Positions 1-8,023 of a stretch of 64,000 bases of DNA are shown here, in pieces. Made by a program: the position numbers and the translations under genes. This DNA comes from Bacteroidota bacterium. Its GTDB lineage: Bacteria > Bacteroidota > Ignavibacteria > Palsa-1295. Within the stretch, counting starts at the first letter, position 1; each line of letters begins with the position of its first letter. The stretch is taken from assembly GCA_018266755.1 (NCBI GenBank), contig JAFDZW010000007.1, positions 81,870 through 145,869 of the forward strand, read 5' to 3'. The notes beneath the pieces were generated by a model. The model saw nothing but the letters and a program-made list of their open reading frames with translations. It was not told the DNA's origin and made no database searches.

Positions 1-213
1 GATCTGAAAATGATCGGCTACTTCCCGAAGGATCGAATTGAGGGTGCCGACTGGTATTGAGTCATGGATCGGGATAGTCACGAAATGCTCTCCGCTTTGC
101 TCCGTTCGCAACCGTGCATGGCTGCCACGCTGTCGTACCGGTTGGTAACCGAGGAGGGCAAGGCCTTTGATCAGTGCTTTGCCGGAGACGCCTCGCGGAG
201 TCTTAGGACTCAT
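1..213 (-). CDS. hicA: HicA-type mRNA interferase toxin, C-terminus cut by window edge
   Basis: Translating the minus strand from the ATG at 211-213 gives a protein beginning MSPKTPRGVSGKALIKGL, with GYQPVRQRGSHARLR in the middle and an open frame to base 1. The conserved G-S-H (catalytic His of the double-stranded RNA-binding-like HicA fold) and the following basic residues are characteristic of HicA, which cleaves mRNA. At least 71 codons are visible; HicA proteins are usually 60-80 aa, so only a few residues are missing. The start overlaps the end of the antitoxin gene by 11 bp, so the two are translationally coupled. Family assignment rests on motif recognition. Confidence 0.85.
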   Translation of the reverse strand, partial: MSPKTPRGVSGKALIKGLALLGYQPVRQRGSHARLRTEQSGEHFVTIPIHDSIPVGTLNSILREVADHFQI

Positions 214-412
214 AGACCTCTTCGTGAACGTAATGAAGCCTGATGATCTTCGGAGCCGTCCCTTCGTCAAAGTGGACATCCACTGCTTCGCGAATATTCT
301 TCAGAAGTTCGACTTTGTCCTTGCCAAAGGTAAAGATCGCCTCACCGAGTGCGCGGGCATTCAGACCGCCGTCGACTTCATCTTCCTCAACCAGAAAAAT
401 GATCTCGTTCAT
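203..412 (-). CDS. hicB: HicB-like antitoxin (short family often mislabelled 2-oxoisovalerate dehydrogenase)
   Basis: This 69-aa protein begins MNEIIFLVEEDEVDGG and ends IIRLHYVHEEVYES. It matches the short HicB-like antitoxin family whose members have long been mislabelled as 2-oxoisovalerate dehydrogenase subunits: an N-terminal EIIFLVEE strand, an ARALGEAIFT stretch and a conserved VHFDEGTAPKIIRLH tail. A longer in-frame start at 466 exists, but it would run into the palindrome at 457-476 and adds residues unlike the family, so the ATG at 410-412 is chosen. It lies immediately upstream of and overlaps hicA (antitoxin first), the expected order. Its role is to neutralise HicA and probably repress the pair. 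Confidence 0.8.
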   Translation of the reverse strand: MNEIIFLVEEDEVDGGLNARALGEAIFTFGKDKVELLKNIREAVDVHFDEGTAPKIIRLHYVHEEVYES

Positions 413-456
413 GTTATCTACAATCACTTGGCTGGGAGGTGCGTTCCCGGGGCCTA

Positions 457-476
457 AGACGCGCATATGCGCGTCT
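457..476. repeat. 20-bp perfect palindrome after rlmB (interspersed-repeat type)
   Basis: AGACGCGCATATGCGCGTCT is a perfect 20-bp palindrome that ends one base before the rlmB stop codon at 477. With flanking bases it reads GTAGAGACGCG on the minus strand, resembling widespread GTAGAGACGCG-type interspersed hairpins seen in cyanobacterial and Bacteroidota genomes. No T-tract follows, so a repeat element is more likely than a classical terminator, although it could still stop or stabilise the rlmB transcript. Confidence 0.6.
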
Positions 477-1268
477 CTACACCGATTTTGAGAGCACCTG
501 ATACACCGCGAGCGCCGAGGCGACGCTGGCGTTGAGGGATTCGGTTTTGCCGCGCAGGGGGATCTTCACGACGTCGTCGCAGCGCTCTTTGACGAGGCGG
601 TGCATGCCTTTTTCTTCGTTGCCGATCACGAGCAGGACGTTGCCGCTCGTGTCGAGCTGGCCGATCTCTTTCTCGCCGTCGCCCGCGAGGCCGAGGCAGA
701 GGAAGTGATGATCTTCTTTGAGGAGTGTGATGGTCTCGGCAAGATTATTGACTTTGACTATGGGCAAATGCAATGCGGCACCAGCGCTCGTCTTGTACAC
801 GGCCGGCGAAAGCGCTGCGCCGCGTTTCGGGATGAGCACGCCGTTCGCGCCGAGGGCTTCGGCCGAGCGGATGATGGCACCGATGTTATGCGGGTCCTCA
901 ATACCATCGAGCGCGACGAGCACGACTCTGCCCTTCTCTTGTTCGACCGTCACGAGATCATCAAGCTCCCAATAGATCACACCGCCGAGCAGGACGAGCA
1001 CGCCTTGCGAATCGACACCGTTGGCGACGTTGCGCTCCAACTCGCCGAACTTGCGGCGATCGAGTTCGGAGAACGGGACTTTGTTCACTCGGAGGAAGTG
1101 TAGTATCTCGCCGATCTGCGGACCTTGCACACCGTGCGCGATGTACACTTTCTCGATCTTCGTGCGGCGCTCGTCGTCTTTGAGCATTTCGAGCGCAGCG
1201 CGGCGGCCTGCCACATATTGTGGCATGAACTCGTCGCTTGGTCGCTTTACCTTTTTCTTTAGCTCCAC
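477..1268 (-). CDS. rlmB: 23S rRNA 2'-O-methyltransferase RlmB/TrmH family (SpoU)
   Basis: This 263-aa SpoU-family (SPOUT/TrmD knot) methyltransferase uses S-adenosylmethionine to 2'-O-methylate a guanosine in 23S rRNA. An N-terminal RNA-binding substrate domain spans residues 15-90. The three SpoU motifs follow in order: DGIEDPHNIGAIIRSAEALG near 120, VIGNEEKGM near 215 and ESLNASVASALAVYQ near 243. The start is ambiguous: a GTG at 1268 has no clear Shine-Dalgarno sequence, and an ATG at 1226 is also possible. It lies 10 bp downstream of nusB in the same direction, fitting a ribosome-related operon. RlmB is preferred over tRNA TrmH on the substrate-binding domain, but the exact target nucleotide is inferred. 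Confidence 0.9.
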   Translation of the reverse strand: MELKKKVKRPSDEFMPQYVAGRRAALEMLKDDERRTKIEKVYIAHGVQGPQIGEILHFLRVNKVPFSELDRRKFGELERNVANGVDSQGVLVLLGGVIYWELDDLVTVEQEKGRVVLVALDGIEDPHNIGAIIRSAEALGANGVLIPKRGAALSPAVYKTSAGAALHLPIVKVNNLAETITLLKEDHHFLCLGLAGDGEKEIGQLDTSGNVLLVIGNEEKGMHRLVKERCDDVVKIPLRGKTESLNASVASALAVYQVLSKSV

Positions 1269-1278
1269 GGTGGTCGTA

Positions 1279-1833
1279 TCACAAACTCTGTTCGAGCAGG
1301 CCGCGACCTTCCTTCTTCATGTCGCCGCTCTTGGTGAGGTCTTCTTTGATCGCGTGCAAGATACCGTTAATGAACTTGCCGCTTTCTTCGGTAGAAAAAT
1401 CCTTTGCGATCTCGATGAGTTCGTTGATCGTCGCCTTCGGCGGGACTTCGGGAAAATACTTGAACTCGAGGATGCCGATCTGGATAAGGATTCGGTCAAC
1501 AAGTGCGACACGCGAGACATCCCAGTGCGCCAGATGTCGCGAGATGATCTCGTTGAGCTCGTTCTTATGCTGGTTGTACGCACGCATGAGTTGACGTGCA
1601 AACTCGATCCCTTGTTCGGCAAGCAACGGATCGCTCGAGACCATTTCGAAGAATATCTCGTCGGTATCGCGTTCGTTGATGACGTGCGCATAGATCGCCT
1701 GCATCACACGTTCGCGTGCGATGCGTCGGCGCGCGAGGTGCTTATCACGCTCCGGGTCGTTCTCGAATACCTCGTCGGTTTCGATCCGCGGAATTGGTGC
1801 TTCGTCGCCTTGCGACGATGTATACGTAGACAT
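1279..1833 (-). CDS. nusB: Transcription antitermination/rRNA biogenesis factor NusB
   Basis: This 184-aa all-helical RNA-binding protein has RERVMQAIYAH near residue 38 and a C-terminal DRILIQIGILEFKYFPEVPPKATINELIEIAK block, cited here as two parts: DRILIQIGILEF and PKATINELIEIAK, which is the NusB signature. NusB with S10 binds boxA of rRNA transcripts and supports antitermination. The start ATG at 1831-1833 (MSTYTSSQGDE) is chosen because the longer frame would overlap the end of the upstream gene. It has an acidic N-terminal extension of about 30 residues before the conserved domain. It sits between the SurA-like gene (8 bp upstream) and rlmB (10 bp downstream). Confidence 0.9.
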   Translation of the reverse strand: MSTYTSSQGDEAPIPRIETDEVFENDPERDKHLARRRIARERVMQAIYAHVINERDTDEIFFEMVSSDPLLAEQGIEFARQLMRAYNQHKNELNEIISRHLAHWDVSRVALVDRILIQIGILEFKYFPEVPPKATINELIEIAKDFSTEESGKFINGILHAIKEDLTKSGDMKKEGRGLLEQSL

Positions 1834-1841
1834 GGGTACGG

Positions 1842-2465
1842 TTAATAAAATCCGAATGCGGGTCGTCGGTCGTCGATCTCGGCCCGTGTTGCGCGCTTGG
1901 CGATCCAAGCGTCGATCGCTTGCTTGCGTTCGACATCGGTCGTTGCCTTTGGTGCAAGTGTACGCACCAAACCGTCGTACTGGAACTGCAGCCGGTAATA
2001 ATGCACGACCTGATCACGCAATGAATCGGCAGCCTTCGAGTTTAGAAATTTACTGAGCTCCTGCGGAAAATACTTACCGGTCGAATCGGTGAAGCTCTGT
2101 TTGAGCAGCTCAGGGGGATGGGCAATCATACGTTTGATCGTCTCGCCATCCGAAAGTTCGAGTTTCAGCTTCTTGATCTCCTGTTCGATGAGAATGTCGC
2201 CAATCATTTTCTCCCACGTCAGGTTCACAAACTTCGTATAGAGCGAGTCCGATACTTTGCCGTTCGGGATCTCGGACATATGGTCTTTCATGGTCCGTTT
2301 GAGCTCGCCACGAAAATCGCGGAGCGTAATGAGCGTGCCGTTCACGACGCCGACGGTATCGGTCGGCAGGTGTTTTTTGGATGCGGCAGGAGGAATCGTC
2401 TGCGTCTGTGCGCTGACAGACGCGGCAAACACGATCGCGGCGAAAAGAACGAGGGTCTTGAACAA
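1842..2465 (-). CDS. Periplasmic SurA-N-domain chaperone-like protein
   Basis: This 207-aa exported protein has a signal peptide of about 20 residues ending SVSAQ. After it comes VGVVNGTLITLRDFRGEL, the typical opening of SurA/PpiD N-terminal chaperone domains (xVAxVNGxxIT), then a helical region with long charged segments up to about residue 150. No parvulin prolyl-isomerase domain is visible, so this is a chaperone-only member, probably helping outer-membrane or secreted proteins fold in the periplasm. It lies between the carboxylate-amine ligase gene (11 bp upstream) and nusB. The client proteins are unknown. Confidence 0.65.
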   Translation of the reverse strand: MFKTLVLFAAIVFAASVSAQTQTIPPAASKKHLPTDTVGVVNGTLITLRDFRGELKRTMKDHMSEIPNGKVSDSLYTKFVNLTWEKMIGDILIEQEIKKLKLELSDGETIKRMIAHPPELLKQSFTDSTGKYFPQELSKFLNSKAADSLRDQVVHYYRLQFQYDGLVRTLAPKATTDVERKQAIDAWIAKRATRAEIDDRRPAFGFY

Positions 2466-2476
2466 ATGCTATGCTC

Positions 2477-3589
2477 CTAATCGAGCCCTATAACAGTCTC
2501 GTCGCAAATAAAGTCAACGACTTTTCGGATGTCTCGCGTCTTTTCCCAGACGTCGAGCTGCCGGTCGGCGCCGCTGCCGTTGGCCAGTATCCAGGCCACG
2601 CCTGTCTCGATCTGTGTGCGCGAGCCCAAATCGTCGACAACATCGTCAACAAATTCAAGCAGTTCTTGAATGAGATCGACCTCGTCTCGCTCGGCTTCCT
2701 TCCCAAAATCCACGAGTTTTCCATGGATGCCATACCGAGATGCACGCCACTTATTCTCCATGACCAATGCCCGGCGATATTGGCGAAAGCCGAGATTCTT
2801 CGAACGAAGTTTATAAAGTTTTGCCGCGATGGCCTGCATGACTGCCGCAAGCGTCACCGACTCCTCGGCACGTAACGGAATGTCGCAGACACGTACTTCG
2901 AGCGTCGGATAGATCGGATGCGGACGGATATCCCACCATATCTTTTTGGCCGTATCGATACAACCTGTCTTTATCAGTAGTTTGACAAAGTTATCGAATT
3001 CGCTCCAGTCGGTATACGAATCGGGGATGTTCGTGCGCGGGTATCGATCGAATACTTTTGTGCGGAAGCTTTTGAGCCCGGTGTTCGCGCCTAGCCAGAA
3101 CGGCGAGTTGGTACTGAGCGCAAGCAAATGCGGCAGAAAGTACCGATACTCGTTCATGATCTGTATCTGCAGATCTCGGTCCTCGATCCCGATATGTACA
3201 TGCAACCCGAAGATGAGATTCGCACGTGCGATCAGCTGCATCTCCTCGATGAGGCGGTCGTAGTGCGCATTCGGAAAGATCTGTTGGTCGCGCCAATCGG
3301 CAAACGGATGCGTGCCTGCAGCGGCAATACGAAGGCCCTGCTTTTGCGCGAGCTCGTCGAGGAATCGGCGAAGCGCCTTTACCTCACGGCCGGCTTCTTC
3401 CACTGTCTTACAAACACCGGTACCGACTTCGGCGACGGACTGGTGGATCTCGGGCTTGACACGTTCGGCAAGCACCGTCTTATTCCCTTCGAGGATCTGA
3501 AGGATATGCGATTTGAGGTCCCGGGTCACCGGATCGATGAGTTGAAATTCCTCTTCGATCCCGATCGTCAGAGCTGGGGCTTTGGGCAT
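2477..3589 (-). CDS. YbdK-type carboxylate-amine ligase (glutamate-cysteine ligase family 2)
   Basis: This 370-aa protein belongs to the GCS2/YbdK family, which carries out ATP-dependent amide bond formation from a carboxylate and an amine, classically weak gamma-glutamylcysteine synthesis. TIGIEEEFQLIDPVTRDL lies at the N-terminus, HVHIGIED near residue 110, and the Asn/Arg-rich WWDIRPHP and TLEVRVCDIPL segments sit in the middle, all hallmark positions. The start MPKAPALTIGIEEEF at 3587-3589 is chosen because the longer frame runs into the upstream efflux gene's tail and adds non-family sequence. The physiological substrate is unknown. It heads a run with the SurA-like gene, nusB and rlmB. 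Confidence 0.88.
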   Translation of the reverse strand: MPKAPALTIGIEEEFQLIDPVTRDLKSHILQILEGNKTVLAERVKPEIHQSVAEVGTGVCKTVEEAGREVKALRRFLDELAQKQGLRIAAAGTHPFADWRDQQIFPNAHYDRLIEEMQLIARANLIFGLHVHIGIEDRDLQIQIMNEYRYFLPHLLALSTNSPFWLGANTGLKSFRTKVFDRYPRTNIPDSYTDWSEFDNFVKLLIKTGCIDTAKKIWWDIRPHPIYPTLEVRVCDIPLRAEESVTLAAVMQAIAAKLYKLRSKNLGFRQYRRALVMENKWRASRYGIHGKLVDFGKEAERDEVDLIQELLEFVDDVVDDLGSRTQIETGVAWILANGSGADRQLDVWEKTRDIRKVVDFICDETVIGLD

Positions 3590-3657
3590 AGCGCGTGCTG
3601 ATTGAAGCCCTAAATTACGACGGAACGGCCCCGAAGATTCGGAATCGGCCGGCAGAA

Positions 3658-5205
3658 TTAATGGGCATCGGCCAGCACGACATCCCCGCGTTTGAATCGC
3701 TGCAACAACAACAGCGGCAGTGCAACGAGGCAGAACACACCCGCGATCCAAAACGCATCGCTATAGGTCAGTAGATATGTTTGCTTGATCACACTCCCGT
3801 TGATCGATTGCAACGCGATCTGTTTCGCTGCGCTGAGCGTATATCCTTTCGATATGAGCCCATGGGTGATCATGTTTAACCGGTCGGTGGTCTGAGGCGA
3901 AGATATCGAAATATGATCGAGCAGATTCGACCGGTGGAATGCATACCGCGATGCGACAAGTGTGGTCATCACTGCAATACCGAATGACCCGCCAAGCTGT
4001 CGCATCATATTATTGAGTCCCGTTGCCTGGCCGAGCATCGGCTTCGGTACATCTTGAAGCGCGAGCGTCGTGATCGGGACGAAGAGGATGCTCATGCCGA
4101 TGCCGCGAATGACCAGAGGCCAGAAGAAATCACCCATCCCCGCCGCGAGCGTCAGATGCGAGAGCATCTGCGTGAAGATGAAAAACATAATCATGCCGAG
4201 CGATGACAGCACTTGCGCTGGGAATCGCTTTCGCAGTAAGGTCCCGGTCACCGGCATCATCAGGATCGTCGCTAATCCTCCGGGAATGAGCATCATACCC
4301 GTCTGTTGTGCCGTGAAGCCAAGCAGATTTTGACAGAACACGGGTTGCACGAAGGCGGACGAATAGAGCGCAAAGCCGAGCACCAGCGTAGTAAGCATCC
4401 CGAGCCGAAAACTTCGGTACTTCAGAATACTAAAATTCACAACGGGGTGATCGGTCGAGAGCTCACGCCAAATGAAGAGCACACCGAAGATCAGACACAG
4501 GAACGTGAGCACCGCAATGTACGGGGTCTCGAACCAACTTTCGCTCTGTCCCTTTTCGAGAACGAACTGCAAACAGCCGATCGATGCAGCAAGCAGGCCG
4601 ATGCCGGCCCAATCGACGGGCGTTTCCTCGCGCGCCACATCATCCTTTCGAATGAATGTCAGCGTGGACATTGCTGCGACCAATCCGACAGGAATGTTCA
4701 CATAGAAGATCCACGGCCAGTTGAAATGATCGGTGATGTATCCACCGACCGTCGGACCGAGTGTTGGCCCCACAACCGCACCGATCCCGAAGAGCGCCTG
4801 TGCCATGCCCATCTGCTCGCGGGGCCAGGTCTCGAGCAGAATTGCCTGACTCGTCGAGAGCAATCCGCCGCCTGCCAACCCTTGGATAATGCGGAAGACC
4901 ACCAGTTCCGAAAGCGAATGTGCATTACCACACATGAACGAGGCAAGCGTGAAGATGATGATCGACGCAAGAAAGTAGTTCTTGCGGCCGAACCGGCGGC
5001 CAAGCCAGCCGGACATCGGCAGAACGATCACATTGGCGACCGCATAGCCCGTCACCACCCAGCCGATGTCTTCGAATGTCGCCCCCAGATTTCCCATAAT
5101 CTGCGGCAGCGACACGTTGACGATCGTCGTGTCGATCAGCTCCAAGAGCGAGGCCGTGATGACCGTCGCTGTAATAATATATTTTCGTGCGCCGTGTTCG
5201 GCCAT
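3658..5205 (-). CDS. DHA2-family (EmrB/QacA) drug:H+ antiporter
   Basis: This is a 515-aa, 14-helix major facilitator. Motif A appears as SGWLGRRFGRKNYF near residue 60, the antiporter motif C as GPTLGPTVGGYI near 150, followed by WPWIFYVNIPVG, typical of EmrB/QacA pumps. An ELIDTTIVNVSLPQI motif near residue 20 is also characteristic. It exports hydrophobic drugs or metabolites across the inner membrane, using the proton gradient, through the adaptor encoded immediately upstream (21 bp gap) and an outer-membrane channel that is not in this window. It is the last gene of the tetR-hlyD-MFS operon. Confidence 0.93.
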   Translation of the reverse strand: MAEHGARKYIITATVITASLLELIDTTIVNVSLPQIMGNLGATFEDIGWVVTGYAVANVIVLPMSGWLGRRFGRKNYFLASIIIFTLASFMCGNAHSLSELVVFRIIQGLAGGGLLSTSQAILLETWPREQMGMAQALFGIGAVVGPTLGPTVGGYITDHFNWPWIFYVNIPVGLVAAMSTLTFIRKDDVAREETPVDWAGIGLLAASIGCLQFVLEKGQSESWFETPYIAVLTFLCLIFGVLFIWRELSTDHPVVNFSILKYRSFRLGMLTTLVLGFALYSSAFVQPVFCQNLLGFTAQQTGMMLIPGGLATILMMPVTGTLLRKRFPAQVLSSLGMIMFFIFTQMLSHLTLAAGMGDFFWPLVIRGIGMSILFVPITTLALQDVPKPMLGQATGLNNMMRQLGGSFGIAVMTTLVASRYAFHRSNLLDHISISSPQTTDRLNMITHGLISKGYTLSAAKQIALQSINGSVIKQTYLLTYSDAFWIAGVFCLVALPLLLLQRFKRGDVVLADAH

Positions 5206-5226
5206 GATCAGGACTCCTCTCGATCG

Positions 5227-6279
5227 TTAATCGAGGTGAACTACCGCTTTGACGTTCATTCCCGGTTTGAGCATGTGCCCTCCTTCGGAGTGAGTGATCG
5301 CGATCTTTACCGGCACACGCTGCACGACCTTGACGAAGTTACCCGACGCATTATCCGCGGGAAGGAGTGAAAATGCGGATCCCGTGCCGGGCGAAAAGCT
5401 TGCGATCGTACCGTGAAACACATGGTCAGGATACGCATCGACATCGATATCGACCGGCAGGCCGACCTTCATGCGCTCAAGCTGTGTCTCTTTAAAATTT
5501 GCCGTGACGTAGACGGTCGAATCGCTGATGACGGATACGACCGTTTGTCCGGCTTGGATAAGCTGGCCGGGTTGAACCGTGCGCTTATTGACGACCCCAC
5601 TCGCCGGCGCAATCAGCGCGGTGTAGGATGTCTGCAAGCGCGCAAACTCGACATCCGCCTTCTTGACCGCAAGTGCGGTCGTTGTGGCGACGACTTGATC
5701 TTTCGCAGTTTCGAGTTGCCGTTGCAAGACGACAAGTTGCGCCTGTGCCCCCTGAAGTTGCGCACTCGCAGAGCCACGTTCGGCCATCAGGTCGTCGATT
5801 TGCTGTTGCGTAGACGCACCGGAGGTACGCAGCGCTTGGATGCGCTTGAGGTCGTTCTCGGCTTTCATCACCCGGGCTTTCGCCGCGGCGATCGCTGCAC
5901 GAGCCACATCCAACGATGCCTCTGCCGATGCCACACCGGCCTGGCTTGTGGTAACAGCGGCCTCCGCCGATGCAAGAGCACCCATTGCCTGATCGTTGCG
6001 AACTGCCAGTTCGCGACCGTCAATCGTTACAAGTGTATCGCCCGCCGTGACATGCTGGTTATCGGAGAATCGCACCGACGTGACATATCCCGCAACGCGA
6101 GCGATCACGGGCGAGATATCCGCATCCACGTGCGCGTCGTCGGTATCTGCATTGTGCGAATAGTACAGATACTCTTTAATCCCGAATGCCGCCCCTCCGG
6201 CGATCACGAGTCCGAGAATGATGGGTAAAATCAGTTTCTTCTTCGTATTCGCCGGTGCCGGCGTGGTGGTTTGTTCCAT
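5227..6279 (-). CDS. HlyD/EmrA-type membrane fusion adaptor
   Basis: This 350-aa periplasmic adaptor has one N-terminal transmembrane helix (LILPIILGLVIAGGAAFGI). A split biotinyl-lipoyl domain follows: first half around IARVAGYVTSVRFSDNQHV, second half around LIAPASGVVNKRTVQPGQLI. Between them is an Ala/Gln-rich coiled-coil hairpin (about residues 85-205), and a beta-barrel region lies near the C-terminus. It bridges the DHA2 pump to an outer-membrane exit duct. It lies 14 bp downstream of the TetR gene and 21 bp upstream of the pump gene, so the three are co-transcribed. Confidence 0.93.
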   Translation of the reverse strand: MEQTTTPAPANTKKKLILPIILGLVIAGGAAFGIKEYLYYSHNADTDDAHVDADISPVIARVAGYVTSVRFSDNQHVTAGDTLVTIDGRELAVRNDQAMGALASAEAAVTTSQAGVASAEASLDVARAAIAAAKARVMKAENDLKRIQALRTSGASTQQQIDDLMAERGSASAQLQGAQAQLVVLQRQLETAKDQVVATTTALAVKKADVEFARLQTSYTALIAPASGVVNKRTVQPGQLIQAGQTVVSVISDSTVYVTANFKETQLERMKVGLPVDIDVDAYPDHVFHGTIASFSPGTGSAFSLLPADNASGNFVKVVQRVPVKIAITHSEGGHMLKPGMNVKAVVHLD

Positions 6280-6293
6280 ACGTATCGGTTCTG

Positions 6294-6956
6294 CTACTTC
6301 GTGTATCGTATAGTCTGTTCTGGTACGCTCGTTGTTGGTGTCGCCGAAGCAGTCGGCATAAGCAGCATGGAGCGAAGCATGCGTTTGATATGGTTCGCGA
6401 TGCGCTCCTGCGTTTTCTTGCGTGTGCGCGAGGTCGGGTCGCCATTGAACAGCTTGTTGGCGAACTGGTCCTTATTCATCACAAGGTTTACCAGGCCGAT
6501 CAGCGTTGCGATCGTGAGATCGACGTCGACATCGGCAAACACCCCTTGGCGCTGTCCATCGAGCAGGATCCGCTGTAATTCTGAACGAAGCTTCCAGAGC
6601 GCCTTCGTCAGAAACTCCTGCATGGTCGAACGTTGATCGAGCGAAAGCTCGCGATGCACGATCCGATAAAAATTGCGATTCGTGATCCGTTGTTCGAGAT
6701 AATGATCGACGTAGAGTTCGAGTCTTGTCATCGGGTCGATCGATTCGTTTCGGTTGAGCGATTCGAGAAATGCGCGCGCTTGTGCGCTGCGCAATTCGAT
6801 AATGGTCTTAAAGAGCTCTTCCTTTGACCCGAAGTAGTACGAGACCATCGCCACGTTGATCCCGGCCCGTGCCGAAAGCTCGCGCAACGACGTTCCGTCG
6901 TAGCCCTTTTCGGCAAAGAGCTGCTCCGCTGCGTCGATGATCGCTTCGCGTTTCAC
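6294..6956 (-). CDS. TetR/AcrR-family repressor of the efflux operon
   Basis: This 220-aa regulator has an N-terminal helix-turn-helix (GTSLRELSARAGINVAMVSYYFGSKEELF, key residues S-L-R-E and YYFGSK, residues about 21-50) and an all-helical ligand-binding C-terminal domain. The start codon is GTG at 6954-6956, giving MKREAIIDAAEQLFAEKGYDG, the standard beginning of the family. The gene leads the efflux operon, and two palindromic operator-like sites lie directly upstream, so it is probably an autoregulated repressor of the pump that responds to a pump substrate. The ligand cannot be told from sequence. Confidence 0.93.
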   Translation of the reverse strand: MKREAIIDAAEQLFAEKGYDGTSLRELSARAGINVAMVSYYFGSKEELFKTIIELRSAQARAFLESLNRNESIDPMTRLELYVDHYLEQRITNRNFYRIVHRELSLDQRSTMQEFLTKALWKLRSELQRILLDGQRQGVFADVDVDLTIATLIGLVNLVMNKDQFANKLFNGDPTSRTRKKTQERIANHIKRMLRSMLLMPTASATPTTSVPEQTIRYTK

Positions 6957-6959
6957 AAA

Positions 6960-6996
6960 TTAAACAATCGTTTGGAAAACTTAAACGGTTGTTTAA
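6960..6996 (-). promoter_or_regulatory. Two tandem TetR operator palindromes
   Basis: Two copies of TTAAAC-N4-GTTT(AA/GG) lie immediately upstream of the regulator's GTG start: one at 6960-6975 and a perfect inverted repeat TTAAAC-GGTT-GTTTAA at 6981-6996. Their starts are 21 bp apart, two helical turns, so two repressor dimers could bind the same face. Position and symmetry make them probable autoregulatory operators; the binding itself is inferred. Confidence 0.75.
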
Positions 6997-7019
6997 TAAA
7001 AAGGTTTCTCCCAAAACGG

Positions 7020-7047
7020 ACAAAAGCGGCGCTGTGGCCGCTTTTGT
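7020..7047 (-). terminator. Hairpin terminator downstream of ATP-grasp gene
   Basis: An 11-bp perfect stem (ACAAAAGCGGC / GCCGCTTTTGT) with a 6-nt loop lies 25 bp beyond the stop codon of the ATP-grasp gene. On the minus strand the 3' arm ends in a T-rich run and further T's follow, as in an intrinsic terminator. It separates that gene from the efflux operon promoter. Confidence 0.7.
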
Positions 7048-7072
7048 ATATCAGTCGTGCGATTCGATCGGC

Positions 7073-8023
7073 TTATGACAAGATCATTTCGCGCCAGGTT
7101 TGCCCTTTTTTCGGAGTAGCCTTTTTGCGCGACTTTGTCAGTCGCACCGCTTCCTCGATCAACCATTTGGCCGAATGCTCAAGGATCCATTGGAAATTTT
7201 CTTCCCCTACCGACGTCCGCTCGGCATCGGGCGCTGGATTCGTGAAGTCGATCGCGTACGGGATTCCGTCCTTGACCGCAAATTCGACGGTGTTGAAATC
7301 ATACCCAAGCGTTTCGCATATCGTGATGCACGCAGCCTCCATTTCGGCCGTTAGCTGTTTCGAGGGCGCAAACGCTGCCGCATAGCGCAAATGGTGAGGG
7401 TTGCGGGGCTCGTAGGGCATAATATGGATATACTTCTTTCCGAGGCAGTAGCACCGATAATACTCGTCGAACTCGATGGATTCCTGGAGCGTCATTACGA
7501 GTTGATCGGTCTCGTCATACGCCTGGAAGAATTCTTCAGGGTTGGTTACCTTGTACACACTTTTCCAGCCGCCCCCTGCATGCGGTTTGAAATACGCCGG
7601 AAAACCGACGTGCTGAAACATCTCTTCCCATGAGAGCGGGAAGCGCAGATTGCGAAACGATTTTGCCGTCGTGTCGGGCGGGATATTCTTACTCGGCACG
7701 AGCACCGTCTTCGGTACATGCACACCCGCTTTCGCACAGATCGCGTACGAAAAGAATTTTTCGTCGGCGTTCATCCAGAACGGGTTGTTGACGACCTTCG
7801 TACCGCTGAGCATCATATTCTTGAGTACAGCACGATAGAATGGCACGTCCTGCGAGATGCGGTCGAGCACCACATCGTAATGCTTGGGTTCGTCGGCGTT
7901 CCAGATGTCGATCGAGCAGAACTCGGCTGTGATACCGTCCTTCGCCCCGAGTTCGTTAATCTTCTCGCATAACGCCGGAGGGAAGGTCTCCTCCATACCG
8001 AAAAGCAATCCGATAGTGGCCAT
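7073..8023 (-). CDS. Stand-alone ATP-grasp ligase (RimK-like)
   Basis: This 316-aa protein has an N-terminal pre-ATP-grasp fold (MATIGLLFGMEETFPPAL) and an ATP-grasp core: FPAYFKPHAGGGWKSVYKV (ATP-binding lysine and glycine-rich loop, residues about 145-165), LQESIEFDEYYRCYCLG (purine-binding segment), and FNTVEFAVKDGIPYAIDFTNPAPD with the metal-binding E and N residues near 245-265. Such enzymes join a carboxylate to an amine via an acyl phosphate. The ending (K-rich, then GQTWREMILS) is distinctive. It is a single-gene unit with its own terminator. Substrates are unknown; peptide or amino-acid ligation is a reasonable guess. Confidence 0.82.
   Translation of the reverse strand: MATIGLLFGMEETFPPALCEKINELGAKDGITAEFCSIDIWNADEPKHYDVVLDRISQDVPFYRAVLKNMMLSGTKVVNNPFWMNADEKFFSYAICAKAGVHVPKTVLVPSKNIPPDTTAKSFRNLRFPLSWEEMFQHVGFPAYFKPHAGGGWKSVYKVTNPEEFFQAYDETDQLVMTLQESIEFDEYYRCYCLGKKYIHIMPYEPRNPHHLRYAAAFAPSKQLTAEMEAACITICETLGYDFNTVEFAVKDGIPYAIDFTNPAPDAERTSVGEENFQWILEHSAKWLIEEAVRLTKSRKKATPKKGQTWREMILS

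Noticed and set aside
4306..5370. 354-codon plus-strand frame across the efflux pump gene
   Set aside because: Lies opposite a convincing 14-helix transporter and is Arg/His/Glu-rich without any domain.
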